Source of the DNA: Bog-257 sp963846715
Lineage (GTDB): Bacteria > Acidobacteriota > Terriglobia > Terriglobales > Acidobacteriaceae
Length of the DNA stretch: 64,000 nt
Reading direction: 5' to 3'
NCBI GenBank assembly: GCA_963846715.1
Contig: CAWJXA010000004.1
Location: forward strand, 124,001-188,000
How positions within the stretch are numbered: position 1 is the stretch's first letter; each line of letters starts with the position of its first letter. The translations under genes and the position numbers were made by a program. Below the pieces are notes generated by a model, which searched no databases, was not told the origin of the DNA, and saw only the letters and a list, made by a program, of their open reading frames with translations. This document shows positions 1 through 8,718 of this stretch, piece after piece.

Positions 1-152
1 AGCTTTAGCTTGTAGCCGGGTTTCAGGCCGCAATCTTCATTGACGTCCATGGCGAGGGTCGCAATGCGGCCGTCGATGGTGAGCCGCCAATGGCGAGGCC
101 CTTCTGAGGCCACGTCGAACGTGATCAGTTCCTTCTCATTTACGGTTGTCAT
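1..152 (-). CDS. boxC: BoxC, 2,3-epoxybenzoyl-CoA dihydrolase (N-terminal 50 residues)
   Basis: Runs off the left edge of the window. The 50 visible residues contain RHWRLTIDGRIATLAMDV followed by NEDCGLKPGYKLKL, which match the N-terminus of BoxC, the crotonase-fold enzyme that hydrolyses and ring-opens 2,3-epoxybenzoyl-CoA in the aerobic box pathway. The ATG at 152 is preceded by a good ribosome-binding site (GAGGAGAG read on the minus strand, about 163-170). It lies downstream of boxR on the same strand and behind a BoxR-type operator. The identification is from the N-terminus only; the catalytic region is outside the window. Confidence 0.8.
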   Translation of the reverse strand, partial: MTTVNEKELITFDVASEGPRHWRLTIDGRIATLAMDVNEDCGLKPGYKLK

Positions 153-214
153 GCAGGTCGAACTCTCCTCAAGGCAGCGCCGGACAGGCGCATGCAGGTC
201 CCCACTTGGATAGA

Positions 215-228
215 TGCATTATAGTGCA
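215..228 (-). promoter_or_regulatory. Candidate BoxR operator over the boxC -10 box
   Basis: TGCATTATAGTGCA is a near-palindrome of the form TGCA-N6-TGCA. On the minus strand it reads TGCACTATAATGCA, so the TATAAT inside it is a perfect -10 hexamer about 65 bp upstream of the boxC start. BzdR/BoxR regulators are known to use TGCA-containing repeats, so a repressor here would block polymerase directly. The -35 is weak, and another TGCA half-site lies at 258-261. Confidence 0.65.
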
Positions 229-337
229 TTTCTGCGACAGGGTAAGAGGAAATATGGTGCAGATTTTTGGGCTGGGCTAAAGAACAGCTCAGCCGACGCT
301 TGGAAGCGCTGGCTGAGCCGCCTGATTTGTTTTCTCG

Positions 338-1258
338 TTAGTTCTCGATCGCCTGCTCGAGCTTCTGCGAACTCTCTTCCACCGAACGCCCGCCGGTGTC
401 GATAGTCGCGTCGGCTTTGCGGTACAACGGCTCGCGCACATCCAGGATGCGTTGCAAGTCCGACATCGATTCGCGATTATCGGCCATGGGACGCATATCG
501 CCTTGCGCGATCACGCGTTCCATGTGCTCCTCTGGAGTGGCCCGCAGCCAGACGGTAAAGCACATCGTGAGCAAACGTTCGAAGGTCGCCGGTTCGGAGA
601 CAAGGCTGCCGCCGGTAGCCAGCACGAATCGCGGATAGCGTTCGATGACCTGGTCGAGGACGCGGCGCTCCAAACGGCGAAAGCCACTCTGCCCGTATAA
701 GTCGAAGATCACGCTGAGGCTGACACCGCTCTCCTGCTCGATCAACCGATCGAGTTCGAGGAACGGCGCCTCGATTCGATCAGCGAGCATCGCCCCCAGC
801 GTAGACTTACCAGCGCCGCGAAGACCGATCAGCGCGATGCGGCCGCGCCTTGCGTACAGGTCAACTCCGCCGAAGTGTTCCACCAGCAGACGGCGTGCCT
901 CAACCAGTTCTGCCGCGGGCAGACGCCGCAAGAATTCCATGGTATGAACCAAGTCCACGGGAGGCTCGGGCCCGTCTAGCACCAGCGCCTGCACAGGAGT
1001 GTCGAGGGCCTGGGCGATCTGCCGCAGCAGCAGGATCGACACATTGCCTTGCCCGGTTTCCAGTTGCGCCAGGTATCGCTCGGACACTCCCGAATCGCGT
1101 GCCAGGATCTTGCGGGTCATGCCGCGGCGCGTGCGAGTCTCGCGTACTCGCTCTCCCAGCAGGCGGAGATAATCAGGTTCAGGACCGAAGTCAGCGGCCG
1201 GGGATGTCGGACCCTCGGAGGACAGACTTCCAGCTTTCGAGTCTTCCGCCAGATGCAC
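338..1258 (-). CDS. boxR: BoxR/BzdR-type regulator (XRE HTH fused to shikimate-kinase-like domain)
   Basis: A 306-residue protein from a GTG at 1258; the open frame extends to 1396 but the upstream part looks non-coding, and no strong ribosome-binding site decides the start. Residues about 31-90 form a Cro/CI-type helix-turn-helix (DSGVSERYLAQLETGQGNVS). Residues about 138-306 form a shikimate-kinase-like P-loop domain with GLRGAGKST at 145-153. This fusion is diagnostic of BzdR/BoxR, repressors of benzoate genes whose kinase-like domain binds benzoyl-CoA as inducer. It precedes boxC on the same strand and is divergent from the flavodoxin-boxD set, so it probably controls both directions. Length agrees with the family (about 300). 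Confidence 0.88.
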   Translation of the reverse strand: MHLAEDSKAGSLSSEGPTSPAADFGPEPDYLRLLGERVRETRTRRGMTRKILARDSGVSERYLAQLETGQGNVSILLLRQIAQALDTPVQALVLDGPEPPVDLVHTMEFLRRLPAAELVEARRLLVEHFGGVDLYARRGRIALIGLRGAGKSTLGAMLADRIEAPFLELDRLIEQESGVSLSVIFDLYGQSGFRRLERRVLDQVIERYPRFVLATGGSLVSEPATFERLLTMCFTVWLRATPEEHMERVIAQGDMRPMADNRESMSDLQRILDVREPLYRKADATIDTGGRSVEESSQKLEQAIEN

Positions 1259-1285
1259 TATGTCGCGTTTTCGGTTCACCGTGGA

Positions 1286-1316
1286 TGCATTATACTTCCA
1301 TCGTCGCACGTATAAT
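1286..1316 (+). promoter_or_regulatory. Candidate promoter/half-operator of the flavodoxin-boxD transcript
   Basis: A perfect TATAAT lies at 1311-1316, 28 bp before the flavodoxin ATG. About 20 bp upstream, TGCATTATAC (1286-1295) repeats the left half of the operator seen before boxC, and a further TGCACTATG sits at 1254-1262 at the boxR start. No complete TGCA-N6-TGCA site is present, so control by BoxR here is an inference. Confidence 0.4.
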
Positions 1317-1343
1317 AGTGGCAGGGTGAGGAGCGATTCAGGC

Positions 1344-1814
1344 ATGGGCCTCGACATCACGATCCTGGTGGGCACCATGACCGGCACCGCCGACATGGTG
1401 GCGCAGGAAGTGCAACAGGCGCTAGAGTCCGCCGGTCATCAGGCGACCATTCGCATCATGGATGGCCTTGATGCCAGTGTCTTCCGGAGCGGTGGCGCTT
1501 TCCTGATCTGTACCTCCACTTACGGACAGGGCGATGTTCCCGACAACGCGCAAGCGCTTTTTGCCAGCCTGGAAAGTGAGAAGCCTGACCTCACTAATGT
1601 GATCTATGGAGTGATCGCGCTCGGCGATCGCACCTACAAAGACACGTACTGTCATGGCGGAGTTCGTTTCGACAAGCTGCTGACTGACCTGGGCGCCCGG
1701 CGTGCCGGCGAAATCCTGACCCACGATGCGAGCTCGGGCACGCTGCCCGAAGAGATCGCGGCACAGTGGGTTGTGCCCTGGGCCGAGCGGCATCTGTTAT
1801 CGGAGAAGGTATAA
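1344..1814 (+). CDS. Flavodoxin-domain protein, box-associated
   Basis: A 156-residue protein starting at ATG 1344, with GTGAGGAG as ribosome-binding site (the frame is open from 1260, but those residues overlap the boxR promoter). The N-terminus ITILVGTMTGTADMVAQEV is a flavodoxin FMN-phosphate loop (T-x-T-G-T/N-x-x). FLICTSTYGQGDVPDNA and VIALGDRTYKDTYCHGG match the second and third FMN loops. Single flavodoxin domain, MioC-like in size. It sits 3 bp before boxD and probably supplies electrons to an oxygenase or reductase of the same pathway, such as BoxAB; that role is inferred from position only. Confidence 0.75.
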   Translation: MGLDITILVGTMTGTADMVAQEVQQALESAGHQATIRIMDGLDASVFRSGGAFLICTSTYGQGDVPDNAQALFASLESEKPDLTNVIYGVIALGDRTYKDTYCHGGVRFDKLLTDLGARRAGEILTHDASSGTLPEEIAAQWVVPWAERHLLSEKV

Positions 1815-1817
1815 ATC

Positions 1818-3426
1818 GTGGCTACTACATTAGAAAACCAAATTGCTTCAGATACCAAAGTTCTTGAAAGCTATCTTGGCGGCAAATGGCAGGCCGGTGC
1901 GGAAGACGGCACACTGCTCGTCAATCCGTGCGACGGCACCCTGCTCGCCCGCGCCAGCTCCAAAGGCCTCGACCTGAAAGCTGCGCTCGACTACTCCCGC
2001 AATGTGGGAGGTCCGGAACTGGGCAAGCTAACCTACGCGCAGCGCGCAGAATTGCTGGGGAAAATTGCCGACGTGCTTGCGGCCCGTCGCGACGAGTGGT
2101 ACGACATCGCGCGCGAGAATTCCGGAAATACCAAAGCCGATGCTGCAATCGATGTGGACGGCTCCATCGGCACGTTGAAATATTTTGCCAAGATCGGTGC
2201 GAAGCTGGGCGACGCGCACATGCTTCGCGATGGCTCGCCGATGCGGCTGGCGCGCGATCAGAATTTCCAGGGACTGCACGTCGGGGTCCCGCTCGACGGA
2301 GTGGCCATCCACATCAACGCCTTTAATTTTCCCGCGTGGGGTCTTTGGGAAAAGGCGGCGGTCAGTTTGCTCGCAGGAGTTCCCGTCCTCAGCAAACCGG
2401 CCACTTCGACCGCGTGGCTTGCACAGGAGATGGTGCGCGCCATAATCGACGCCGGAATTCTTCCGCCGGGCGCGTTATCCATTCTCTGCGGTTCTCCCAA
2501 TGATCTGCTCGATCACCTTCGACTGGGCGATGCTGTCGCGTTCACTGGCTCCGCCGATACCGGCTACACCATTCGTCAGCACCCGAACATTCTCCGCCAG
2601 AACGTGCGCGTGAACATCGAAGCCGATAGCTTGAATGCCGCTCTGCTTGGTGCCGATGCAGCGCCGGGTTCGCCATCGTTTGACTTCTTCGTCCGCGAAG
2701 TTGTGTCGTGAGATGACTGTCAAGACCGGCCAGAAGTGCACAGCCATCCGGCGCGTGTTGGTTCCTGCCGAACACGCAGCGGCCGTGACGGACGCAATAG
2801 CGGCAGCGCTGGCGAAGATCGTGGTCGGCAATCCGGTCAACCCGTCGGTGACCATGGGGCCCGTCGTGAACATGGCGCAGCGCAAGTCGGTGGAGGAAGG
2901 GATTCGCAAGCTGACTGCCCAGGCGAAGATTGCGTATTGGCCGGAGCCGTTCACTACGGTCGATGCAGACGCCGCAAAGGGGGCCTTCGTTCCTCCCACG
3001 CTGTTGACGCTTAGCAACAGTGTCGACGGAGAGATGGTCCACGAGATGGAGATCTTCGGCCCGGTGGCGACGGTAGTACCCTATCGCGACAAAGCCGATG
3101 CTTTCGCTGTGGCGCGGCGTGGAGGCGGCTCGCTGGCGGCGTCGGTATTCAGTGGCGACACCGGGTTTCTCACCGAGGCGGCGGTCGCGCTTGGCACCAC
3201 ACACGGGCGACTTCTACTGGTCGATCCGTCCATCGGCGACAGTCATAGTGGACACGGCATCGTTCTGCCATCACTCATGCATGGCGGACCCGGCCGTGCC
3301 GGCGGCGGTGAAGAACTAGGCGGATTGCATGGATTGTGGTTCTATCATCAGCGAGTCGCCATGCAGGTATCGGCACCGACGCTGTCAACGCTTGCAGCAC
3401 AGGCGGCGGACCCGTCAGCGGAATAG
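1818..3426 (+). CDS. boxD: 3,4-dehydroadipyl-CoA semialdehyde dehydrogenase BoxD, with one frameshift
   Basis: GTG start at 1818 behind GGAGAAGGT. The first frame ends at a TGA (2709-2711) after residue 297; homology continues without a gap in the next frame from CGT at 2707 (REMTVKTGQKCTAIRR). Removing one base, for example T2706, restores a protein of about 535 residues, the usual size for BoxD/PaaZ-type aldehyde dehydrogenases. Visible landmarks are FNFPAWGLWEKAAVSLLAG, AFTGSADTGYTI and, after the break, the catalytic-cysteine region TGQKCTAIRR. It oxidises the semialdehyde formed by BoxC to 3,4-dehydroadipyl-CoA. The break falls in an otherwise well-conserved gene, so a sequencing error is as likely as true inactivation. 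Confidence 0.82.
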
Positions 3427-3429
3427 GCC

Positions 3430-4257
3430 TTGCAATCATCTCAACAACGCGGCGAAGTGGTGGTGGATGGCAAGCGGCTCGAGACGCTATGGATTGCGCC
3501 TGCGGACAACGGCAGCCCGACCATCGTGATGCTGCATGAAGGGCTGGGTTCCGTTGCGCTGTGGAAGGACTTTCCGCAAAGGCTCGCAGCACGCACAGGC
3601 TGCGGCGTCCTTGTCTACTCGCGCTACGGGCTGGGAAATTCCGACCGGCTGCTGGAGAGGCGGCCGGTGGAGTTCATGCACCACGAAGGCGAAGTGGTGT
3701 TGCCGGAGTTGCTCGACAAGCTGAACATCACAAGACCTATAGTGCTGGGTCACAGCGACGGCGGATCAATCGCGATAATCTTTGCGGGCAAATATCCAGA
3801 GCGGCCGAGAGCTTTGATACTCGAGGCCCCACATGTTTTCGTGGAAGACTTGAGCGTCGCCAGCATCACGCAGGCGAAAGTGGCCTATCTGACGACCGAT
3901 CTGCCACAGAAACTCGGGCGGTATCACCGTGACGTGGATGCGACGTTCTGGGGCTGGAACGACATTTGGCTCGATCCGCAATTTCGGCAATGGAACATTG
4001 AAGAGTATTTGCCGGCGATACGCTGCCCCATCTTGTGCATCCAGGGCGAAGAGGATGAGTACGGAACCATCGCACAGGTGGAGGCGATCCAGAGCGTCGT
4101 ACCCTCGACCGAGATCTTGCTCCTGCCGAATTGCAAACATTCGCCACATCGTGATCAGGCGGACGCGACGCTGGAGAGGATGGCAGAGTTTGTGGGGAGC
4201 TTAGAGGGGCGTTCGGAAGCGGCGCTCGCGGCAGAGCAAACAGTATTGCCCGAATAG
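3430..4257 (+). CDS. Alpha/beta hydrolase of the box cluster
   Basis: A 275-residue protein from a TTG at 3430, four bases after the boxD stop, so probably co-transcribed. It has a typical alpha/beta hydrolase layout: oxyanion-loop HEGLGS at about 36-41, nucleophile elbow GHSDGG with Ser109, a GEEDEYG acid loop, and a catalytic-His candidate in NCKHSPH near the C-terminus. Hydrolases of this kind recur in benzoyl-CoA clusters and may open a lactone or remove CoA from dead-end intermediates; the substrate cannot be read from the sequence. The last 15-20 residues are a low-complexity tail. Confidence 0.75.
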   Translation: MQSSQQRGEVVVDGKRLETLWIAPADNGSPTIVMLHEGLGSVALWKDFPQRLAARTGCGVLVYSRYGLGNSDRLLERRPVEFMHHEGEVVLPELLDKLNITRPIVLGHSDGGSIAIIFAGKYPERPRALILEAPHVFVEDLSVASITQAKVAYLTTDLPQKLGRYHRDVDATFWGWNDIWLDPQFRQWNIEEYLPAIRCPILCIQGEEDEYGTIAQVEAIQSVVPSTEILLLPNCKHSPHRDQADATLERMAEFVGSLEGRSEAALAAEQTVLPE

Positions 4258-4462
4258 GGGTGCTTCGACTCGCTGGGCTCGCGCGGGATGACAGGAACTT
4301 CTCAGCATGACAGAACTAAGAGATGTCTGATGAAGATGCCTCCGAGCGCTCCTCTAAGCACGATCAGAGTTAGCAGCAATGATAGTGCAATGTTGATGGG
4401 TTAAGAAGAGCGAAAAGCGAGGAGCGAAATGCGAGCAGCGTTTTCTTCCGAAAGGCGACATC

Positions 4463-4912
4463 ATGGCTGACTGGGTTCACACCTTTAAAGGCGCGGTTCT
4501 GGCTTCGGAGTATGACTTCGCAAGTCACATGAACTCACACATGTATGTTTCGCGCTTCGATCAGGCTACCTGGTTCCTGTTGCACGCCATCGGCATGACC
4601 CCAGCGTCGATGAAGCAGCAGCATCTGCGGGTAGCGATCGTGCGCCAGAACTATCAATTTCTGGAGGAGCTGCGTGGCGGGGAACTGGTGGAGATCAAGA
4701 GCGGCTTCCTGGCCGTGGGCGAAAAGTATTTTCGCTTTCTCCATCAGATGTACAACGACGAAACCGGAAAGATGATGGCGACTTGCGATAGCGTCGCCGT
4801 ACAGGCCAGCCTGGAGTCGGGCAAAAGCGTGCCCATGACCCAGGCGTTACAGGAGAAAGCGAAAAGCCATCTGGTGACAAGCAACGTCCCGCTGGACGGT
4901 GAGATTGGCTAG
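4463..4912 (+). CDS. Hot-dog fold acyl-CoA thioesterase
   Basis: A 149-residue protein of 4-hydroxybenzoyl-CoA thioesterase type. The N-terminal strand-helix contains the family motif region (FASHMNSHMYVSRFDQATW, where an Asp/Asn near the Met-rich stretch acts in catalysis), followed by VAIVRQNYQFLEELRGGELV and the strand KYFRFLHQMYNDETGKMMA. It follows the hydrolase after 205 bp on the same strand. In a benzoyl-CoA cluster it could release benzoate or intermediates from trapped CoA. The ATG at 4463 is preceded by a weak AAGGCGAC. Confidence 0.75.
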   Translation: MADWVHTFKGAVLASEYDFASHMNSHMYVSRFDQATWFLLHAIGMTPASMKQQHLRVAIVRQNYQFLEELRGGELVEIKSGFLAVGEKYFRFLHQMYNDETGKMMATCDSVAVQASLESGKSVPMTQALQEKAKSHLVTSNVPLDGEIG

Positions 4913-5330
4913 GGGCTGCTGAAAAAGTTGGAGCATAACTTGGGAATGTGCTTTTTGGTGGTAGCCCCCGAATTTATGCGGGGGAAGGAGCGCTTCAGCG
5001 CTCCGGTAAGAAGTTGGGCTTCAACCATGCGCTTTAGCGGTGGCAATCGGAAGACCCAGGGCTAAAGTGTCTGCGTGAGAACTGGTGCCGTCCCTACGGG
5101 ACTCGCACTTATTTCCCACTTTACCCAGGGCTCACGCCCTGGGCTATGATTGTTCCGCCCTGCGGGCTGATTTTTTCGGCGGGGTCGGGTATTCTCATCC
5201 CACCGCAATTTTCCAATTCGAGTTCTCACGCAGACGCTAAAGCCCATTTTGAGATCGAACGCTTTTCCGATGGCCTAAAATCCAGCTTCCCCCCTGCTGA
5301 AGCAGGGGGCTCCCACCTTATTAGCGCGGC

Positions 5331-5640
5331 TGAAGAGGCTGCTGGAAAAGGCAGAAGAGTGGGTCTCTCGCCTGCTGAAGCTCGCTCGAGGTAACAAAAA
5401 ATAAATGACTTATCAGCACGACTGAAAGAGGCTGCTGAAAAACTCGCTTTGGACCGCATTTGAAGGGGCGTACCTTTAGGTACGTCGTCGTAAGTCTTTT
5501 ATATTTGTCATCCTTCACCGACTTTAGTCGGTGAGGGATCTGCGGTTTTGCCTTTTTCAGCGGCCTCTGAAGTCGTGTCCTGACACAACCATGCGCTAAT
5601 CCAGTTTTTCGCAGCCTGTGAAGGTGCGCCCCTGCAAGTC
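5331..5640 (-). repeat. Family B dispersed repeat, copy B1 (interrupted)
   Basis: Read on the minus strand it matches copies B2 (45565-45710) and B3 (56295-56434), including AATAAATGACTTATC next to a CACGACT hairpin arm, TGACACAACCATGCGCTAATCCAG and a terminal GCTG-rich arm. It is split by a nested element (5427-5568). The rest of the 4913-5653 gap holds further short G+C-rich hairpins, such as CCCCCTGCTGAAGCAGGGGG near 5290, and no convincing gene. Confidence 0.65.
5427..5568. repeat. Nested MITE-like insertion in repeat B1
   Basis: Bounded by AGAGGCTGCTGAAAAA (5427-5442) and its imperfect inverse TTTTTCAGCGGCCTCT (5553-5568). It splits what is CACGACT-GA-AGTCGTG in copies B2 and B3, leaving GAA on both sides as a possible target duplication. 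About 142 bp, no reading frame. Confidence 0.5.
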
Positions 5641-5653
5641 CGATCACGGAAAG

Positions 5654-6940
5654 TTATCCCAGATCCCCCTGGCCCGTGGCCATCACCACCATGGCCCATT
5701 CTTCATTCGATAGCCGCTTGCGTTTCGTAGTCGCCATCGGGATTGGGACATGGATGAACACTCCATGTTGCAGGCCGACAATCATGTCGGTCTTGCCGGC
5801 CATGGCGGCGTGTACCGCGTGGCGCGCGAAGGAATCGCACAAGACCGAATCAACCGTGGACGCGGGCACGCTGCGAATGTAGTAGCTGGGATCCAGATAG
5901 CGAATCACCACCGGCAGCCGCTGGGCGGCAAAGTGGTCGCGAATCTTGTGCCGTAGGAAGAGACCGATGTCCCGGTGAAGCAGATTTCCTGAAGGATCAC
6001 GCTCCTCGGACGGCGGCATCAGGTGTTGTCCTGCGCCTTCGGCCACAACAATGACCGCATGATGCCTCTCCAGGAGCCTGCGGTGCAGCACGGACAACAA
6101 TCCACACTCGCCCTCGAGCTTGAATGGCACTTCCGGCACCAGTGTGAAGTTGACTTCCTGGCTGGCGAGAGTCGCACCCGCTGCGATGAAACCCGAGTCG
6201 CGTCCCATGACCTTCACGATGCTGATTCCGTTTAGCACGCAATGGGCTTCCACGTGGGCCGAGTCAATGACCTCCTTGGCTTTCTCGATCGCGGTGAAGT
6301 AGCCAAACGAACGATTCACATACTGCACATCGTCATCGATGGTCTTGGGAATTCCGATCACCGAAATCTTGAGCTTGCGACGCTGGATTTCTTCGACCAC
6401 GGCGTGGGCCCCGCGCTGCGTCCCGTCGCCGCCAACCGTAAACAGAATGTTGATGCCGCGCTGCTCCAGGAAATCAACAATGATATCGGCGCTGACCGGA
6501 CCTCGCGATGTTCCCAGCAGCGTTCCTCCGAGCTGGTGAATGTTGTTCACCATTTCCGAGTTCAGCCAGATGGGTGGACGGGAGGCTTCGGCCGAAAATC
6601 CGGAGAAGCCGTAACGAACTCCCAGGACTGCCGGTACTCCATAGTGATAGTGAAGCTGTACATACACCGAGCGGATAACGTTGTTAAGGCCGGGACACAG
6701 GCCTCCGCACGTTACGATAGCCACCTTGGCTTTGGCAGGCTCAAAAAGCAGATGTTCGCGGGGCCCGGCCCGCTCGAATAGCTGAACGGATGATTCCAAC
6801 TGCGTGGGGACCTCGACCGGGTCGCGGTAATACATTTCGTCGTGTACGAATGTGCTTTCGACGGGACCGTGAGCGTCGACCCGCAGGGGCGAGCGCACAG
6901 TGCGAGGACCAAGGTTGGCGATAGCGATCTTCTGACCCAT
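5654..6940 (-). CDS. ATP-dependent 6-phosphofructokinase (long PFK group)
   Basis: A 428-residue phosphofructokinase of the group that has an N-terminal extension of about 70 residues. Landmarks: TCGGLCPGLNNVIR nucleotide loop, VGGDGTQRGA (GGDGT rather than GGDDS, which favours ATP over pyrophosphate), the catalytic PKTIDDDV, and MGRDSGFIAA for fructose-6-phosphate binding. The usual PKTIDND here reads IDDD, a minor change. Phosphorylates fructose-6-phosphate in glycolysis. Stands alone between a repeat-rich gap and the potassium channel gene. Confidence 0.88.
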   Translation of the reverse strand: MGQKIAIANLGPRTVRSPLRVDAHGPVESTFVHDEMYYRDPVEVPTQLESSVQLFERAGPREHLLFEPAKAKVAIVTCGGLCPGLNNVIRSVYVQLHYHYGVPAVLGVRYGFSGFSAEASRPPIWLNSEMVNNIHQLGGTLLGTSRGPVSADIIVDFLEQRGINILFTVGGDGTQRGAHAVVEEIQRRKLKISVIGIPKTIDDDVQYVNRSFGYFTAIEKAKEVIDSAHVEAHCVLNGISIVKVMGRDSGFIAAGATLASQEVNFTLVPEVPFKLEGECGLLSVLHRRLLERHHAVIVVAEGAGQHLMPPSEERDPSGNLLHRDIGLFLRHKIRDHFAAQRLPVVIRYLDPSYYIRSVPASTVDSVLCDSFARHAVHAAMAGKTDMIVGLQHGVFIHVPIPMATTKRKRLSNEEWAMVVMATGQGDLG

Positions 6941-7062
6941 GAGATTGTCTAACCGGAGCCAGTTGCGGCCCTCTGTATAAGGGTATCGGCAACGAGCGCT
7001 CCCGACTCTACGATAAATGAATCGCGCCCATGCTGCTGGCTGACGATTTCAAGCGGGTCAAA

Positions 7063-8151
7063 CTAATCGCCTGGCGAGACGACCTGACCTTTGCCTGAGC
7101 GGGGGGCGTCATCCGGATCGGACTCGCCTTCCTCCTGCCAGACCTCTTTGAGCATCTGGTTTACACGCGGCCGCGCCAGAGCTGAGGCGGCGCTGAGAAC
7201 GACGGTCACCCAGCCGACACCAATCACCACCTCGATGCAGGCGAGCGTCCGGGTGACGGCATCCGCGGGGATGACGTCTCCATAGCCCAACGTGGCCATA
7301 GTGACCACCGAAAAGTAGACAAACTGACCAAAGCTAGGAGGAACGGGCGATAAGAGACTGATGCCTTGAAACGCGGAGGCGCGGTTGTGTTGCCATGCCG
7401 CGGCATAGAAGCAGGCAAAAATGAAAATAATGGCAGCATAGCCGAACAGGAAAGCCAGAAGCGCTTGCCACATCTGCTGCAGGATACGGAAGACACCGAC
7501 GAGTACGCGCAGCCGTGGTCGCAACCACTCACCCACAAACCACGCTAGGTTAGTGGCGATCAGGACCGCCAGAATGATGATAAGCACCGAACGCGGAACC
7601 GGGCGGATCTCGATGGCGGCAATCAATGCGCTACCGAAGGCCGCCAGGATTGAGAAATACATCCGCTCGGAAGCGTAGAAGTGATGAGTTAACTCACGCA
7701 TCGCGTGATATCGCAGAGGGACGACTCTATTTTTTTGGGAAGGCGGCAGATGGGTCAGGACGACCTTGCTGATCCAATTGAAGAAGCCCTTGTTGGTGAA
7801 GCGAAACCCGCCATACAGGCCGCCTCCAAAACCAATTGCGCCACAGACGGTCACCATCCTCTGCAAGTAGTCGATCGTGTTCTGCCGGGGGATGAGTGAC
7901 GAGATCTCAGGAGAAATGGAAGCTCGCATCATGCTGCCCAGCATGCCGGTTGCGAGAGCCACGACGACGATAAATCGTGGCGCGAAGCCGACGCAGGCGA
8001 ACGCGAGAACCAGACCGACGACGGCGTAGATAGCACCGGCGCGAAGCGAGTCCATGCCGCCAATCCCGTAGCCATAAGCGGCTATGGTTACTGTAGCAAT
8101 TCCGTAAAGAATTGCGATGGCAATCGGATTGGATTTTTCCTTGGATTCCAC
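7063..8151 (-). CDS. Potassium channel family protein
   Basis: The frame is open from 8343, but the first 64 residues lack membrane character and overlap a small divergent gene, so the GTG at 8151 (VESKEKSNPIAIA) is preferred, giving 362 residues. Several hydrophobic helices in the first half are followed by a pore module near the C-terminus: VYFSVVTMATLGYGDVIPAD, with the TLGYGD selectivity filter, and a last helix. Typical of two-helix-pore ion channels (Ion_trans_2). The cytoplasmic end is short, with no RCK/TrkA-N domain visible, so the gating ligand is unclear. Confidence 0.75.
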   Translation of the reverse strand: MESKEKSNPIAIAILYGIATVTIAAYGYGIGGMDSLRAGAIYAVVGLVLAFACVGFAPRFIVVVALATGMLGSMMRASISPEISSLIPRQNTIDYLQRMVTVCGAIGFGGGLYGGFRFTNKGFFNWISKVVLTHLPPSQKNRVVPLRYHAMRELTHHFYASERMYFSILAAFGSALIAAIEIRPVPRSVLIIILAVLIATNLAWFVGEWLRPRLRVLVGVFRILQQMWQALLAFLFGYAAIIFIFACFYAAAWQHNRASAFQGISLLSPVPPSFGQFVYFSVVTMATLGYGDVIPADAVTRTLACIEVVIGVGWVTVVLSAASALARPRVNQMLKEVWQEEGESDPDDAPRSGKGQVVSPGD

Positions 8152-8306
8152 GAAGCGATTCCGACGAGTGCGTTGGCCGAGTTTGCACCGGAACTGGCTT
8201 CGAGCGCAAGTCGAAATGCGCGGGAACCCGGTGAATTCGGAAAAGCACCTATAGCGGCGGTTTTCAACAACGCAGCCAGCGGGTAAGATGTTTCTCAGGT
8301 GAACCC

Positions 8307-8501
8307 ATGAGCCCTGAGTCTCCAGCGCAAAAGTCCGACCCAACCCAAAATCCCGGCGCAGCTGAACACGTCGCCGAAGCGCATCGCATTCTCAGCGGAC
8401 TAAGAGGCCAACTGGATAAGCACCCTGATTTGGATGAAGCCATCGCCAAACTCGAAATGGCCCTCAGCGTTCTGACCACTAAGACGGGTGGGATGCTGTA
8501 G
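8307..8501 (+). CDS. Small hypothetical protein
   Basis: 64 residues, divergent from the channel gene. Hydrophilic N-terminus rich in Pro/Ser, then a helical stretch (VAEAHRILSGLRGQLDKHPD and DEAIAKLEMALSVLT) with heptad-like spacing. No known family recognised. The ATG is preceded by CAGGTGA. The alternative reading on the opposite strand is less protein-like. Confidence 0.45.
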   Translation: MSPESPAQKSDPTQNPGAAEHVAEAHRILSGLRGQLDKHPDLDEAIAKLEMALSVLTTKTGGML

Positions 8502-8718
8502 CGCGCAGCCTGCATTGCTCACAGGGCAAGAATCAATCAAGGCTTCACTGACCGCTAATTGGGCATTCGTTTGACAGATATCGAAGGCCCGCGAGCGCCC
8601 GAAGGCGCCGGCGAAGCGTAAGCGGAGTGATGTCTTGGTTGGCGGTGACTGCGTTGCGCAGGAGCGCCGTATCCCACTCATTCGCAAACCCGGCGAATGA
8701 ATGGGGCACCCAACGCGG

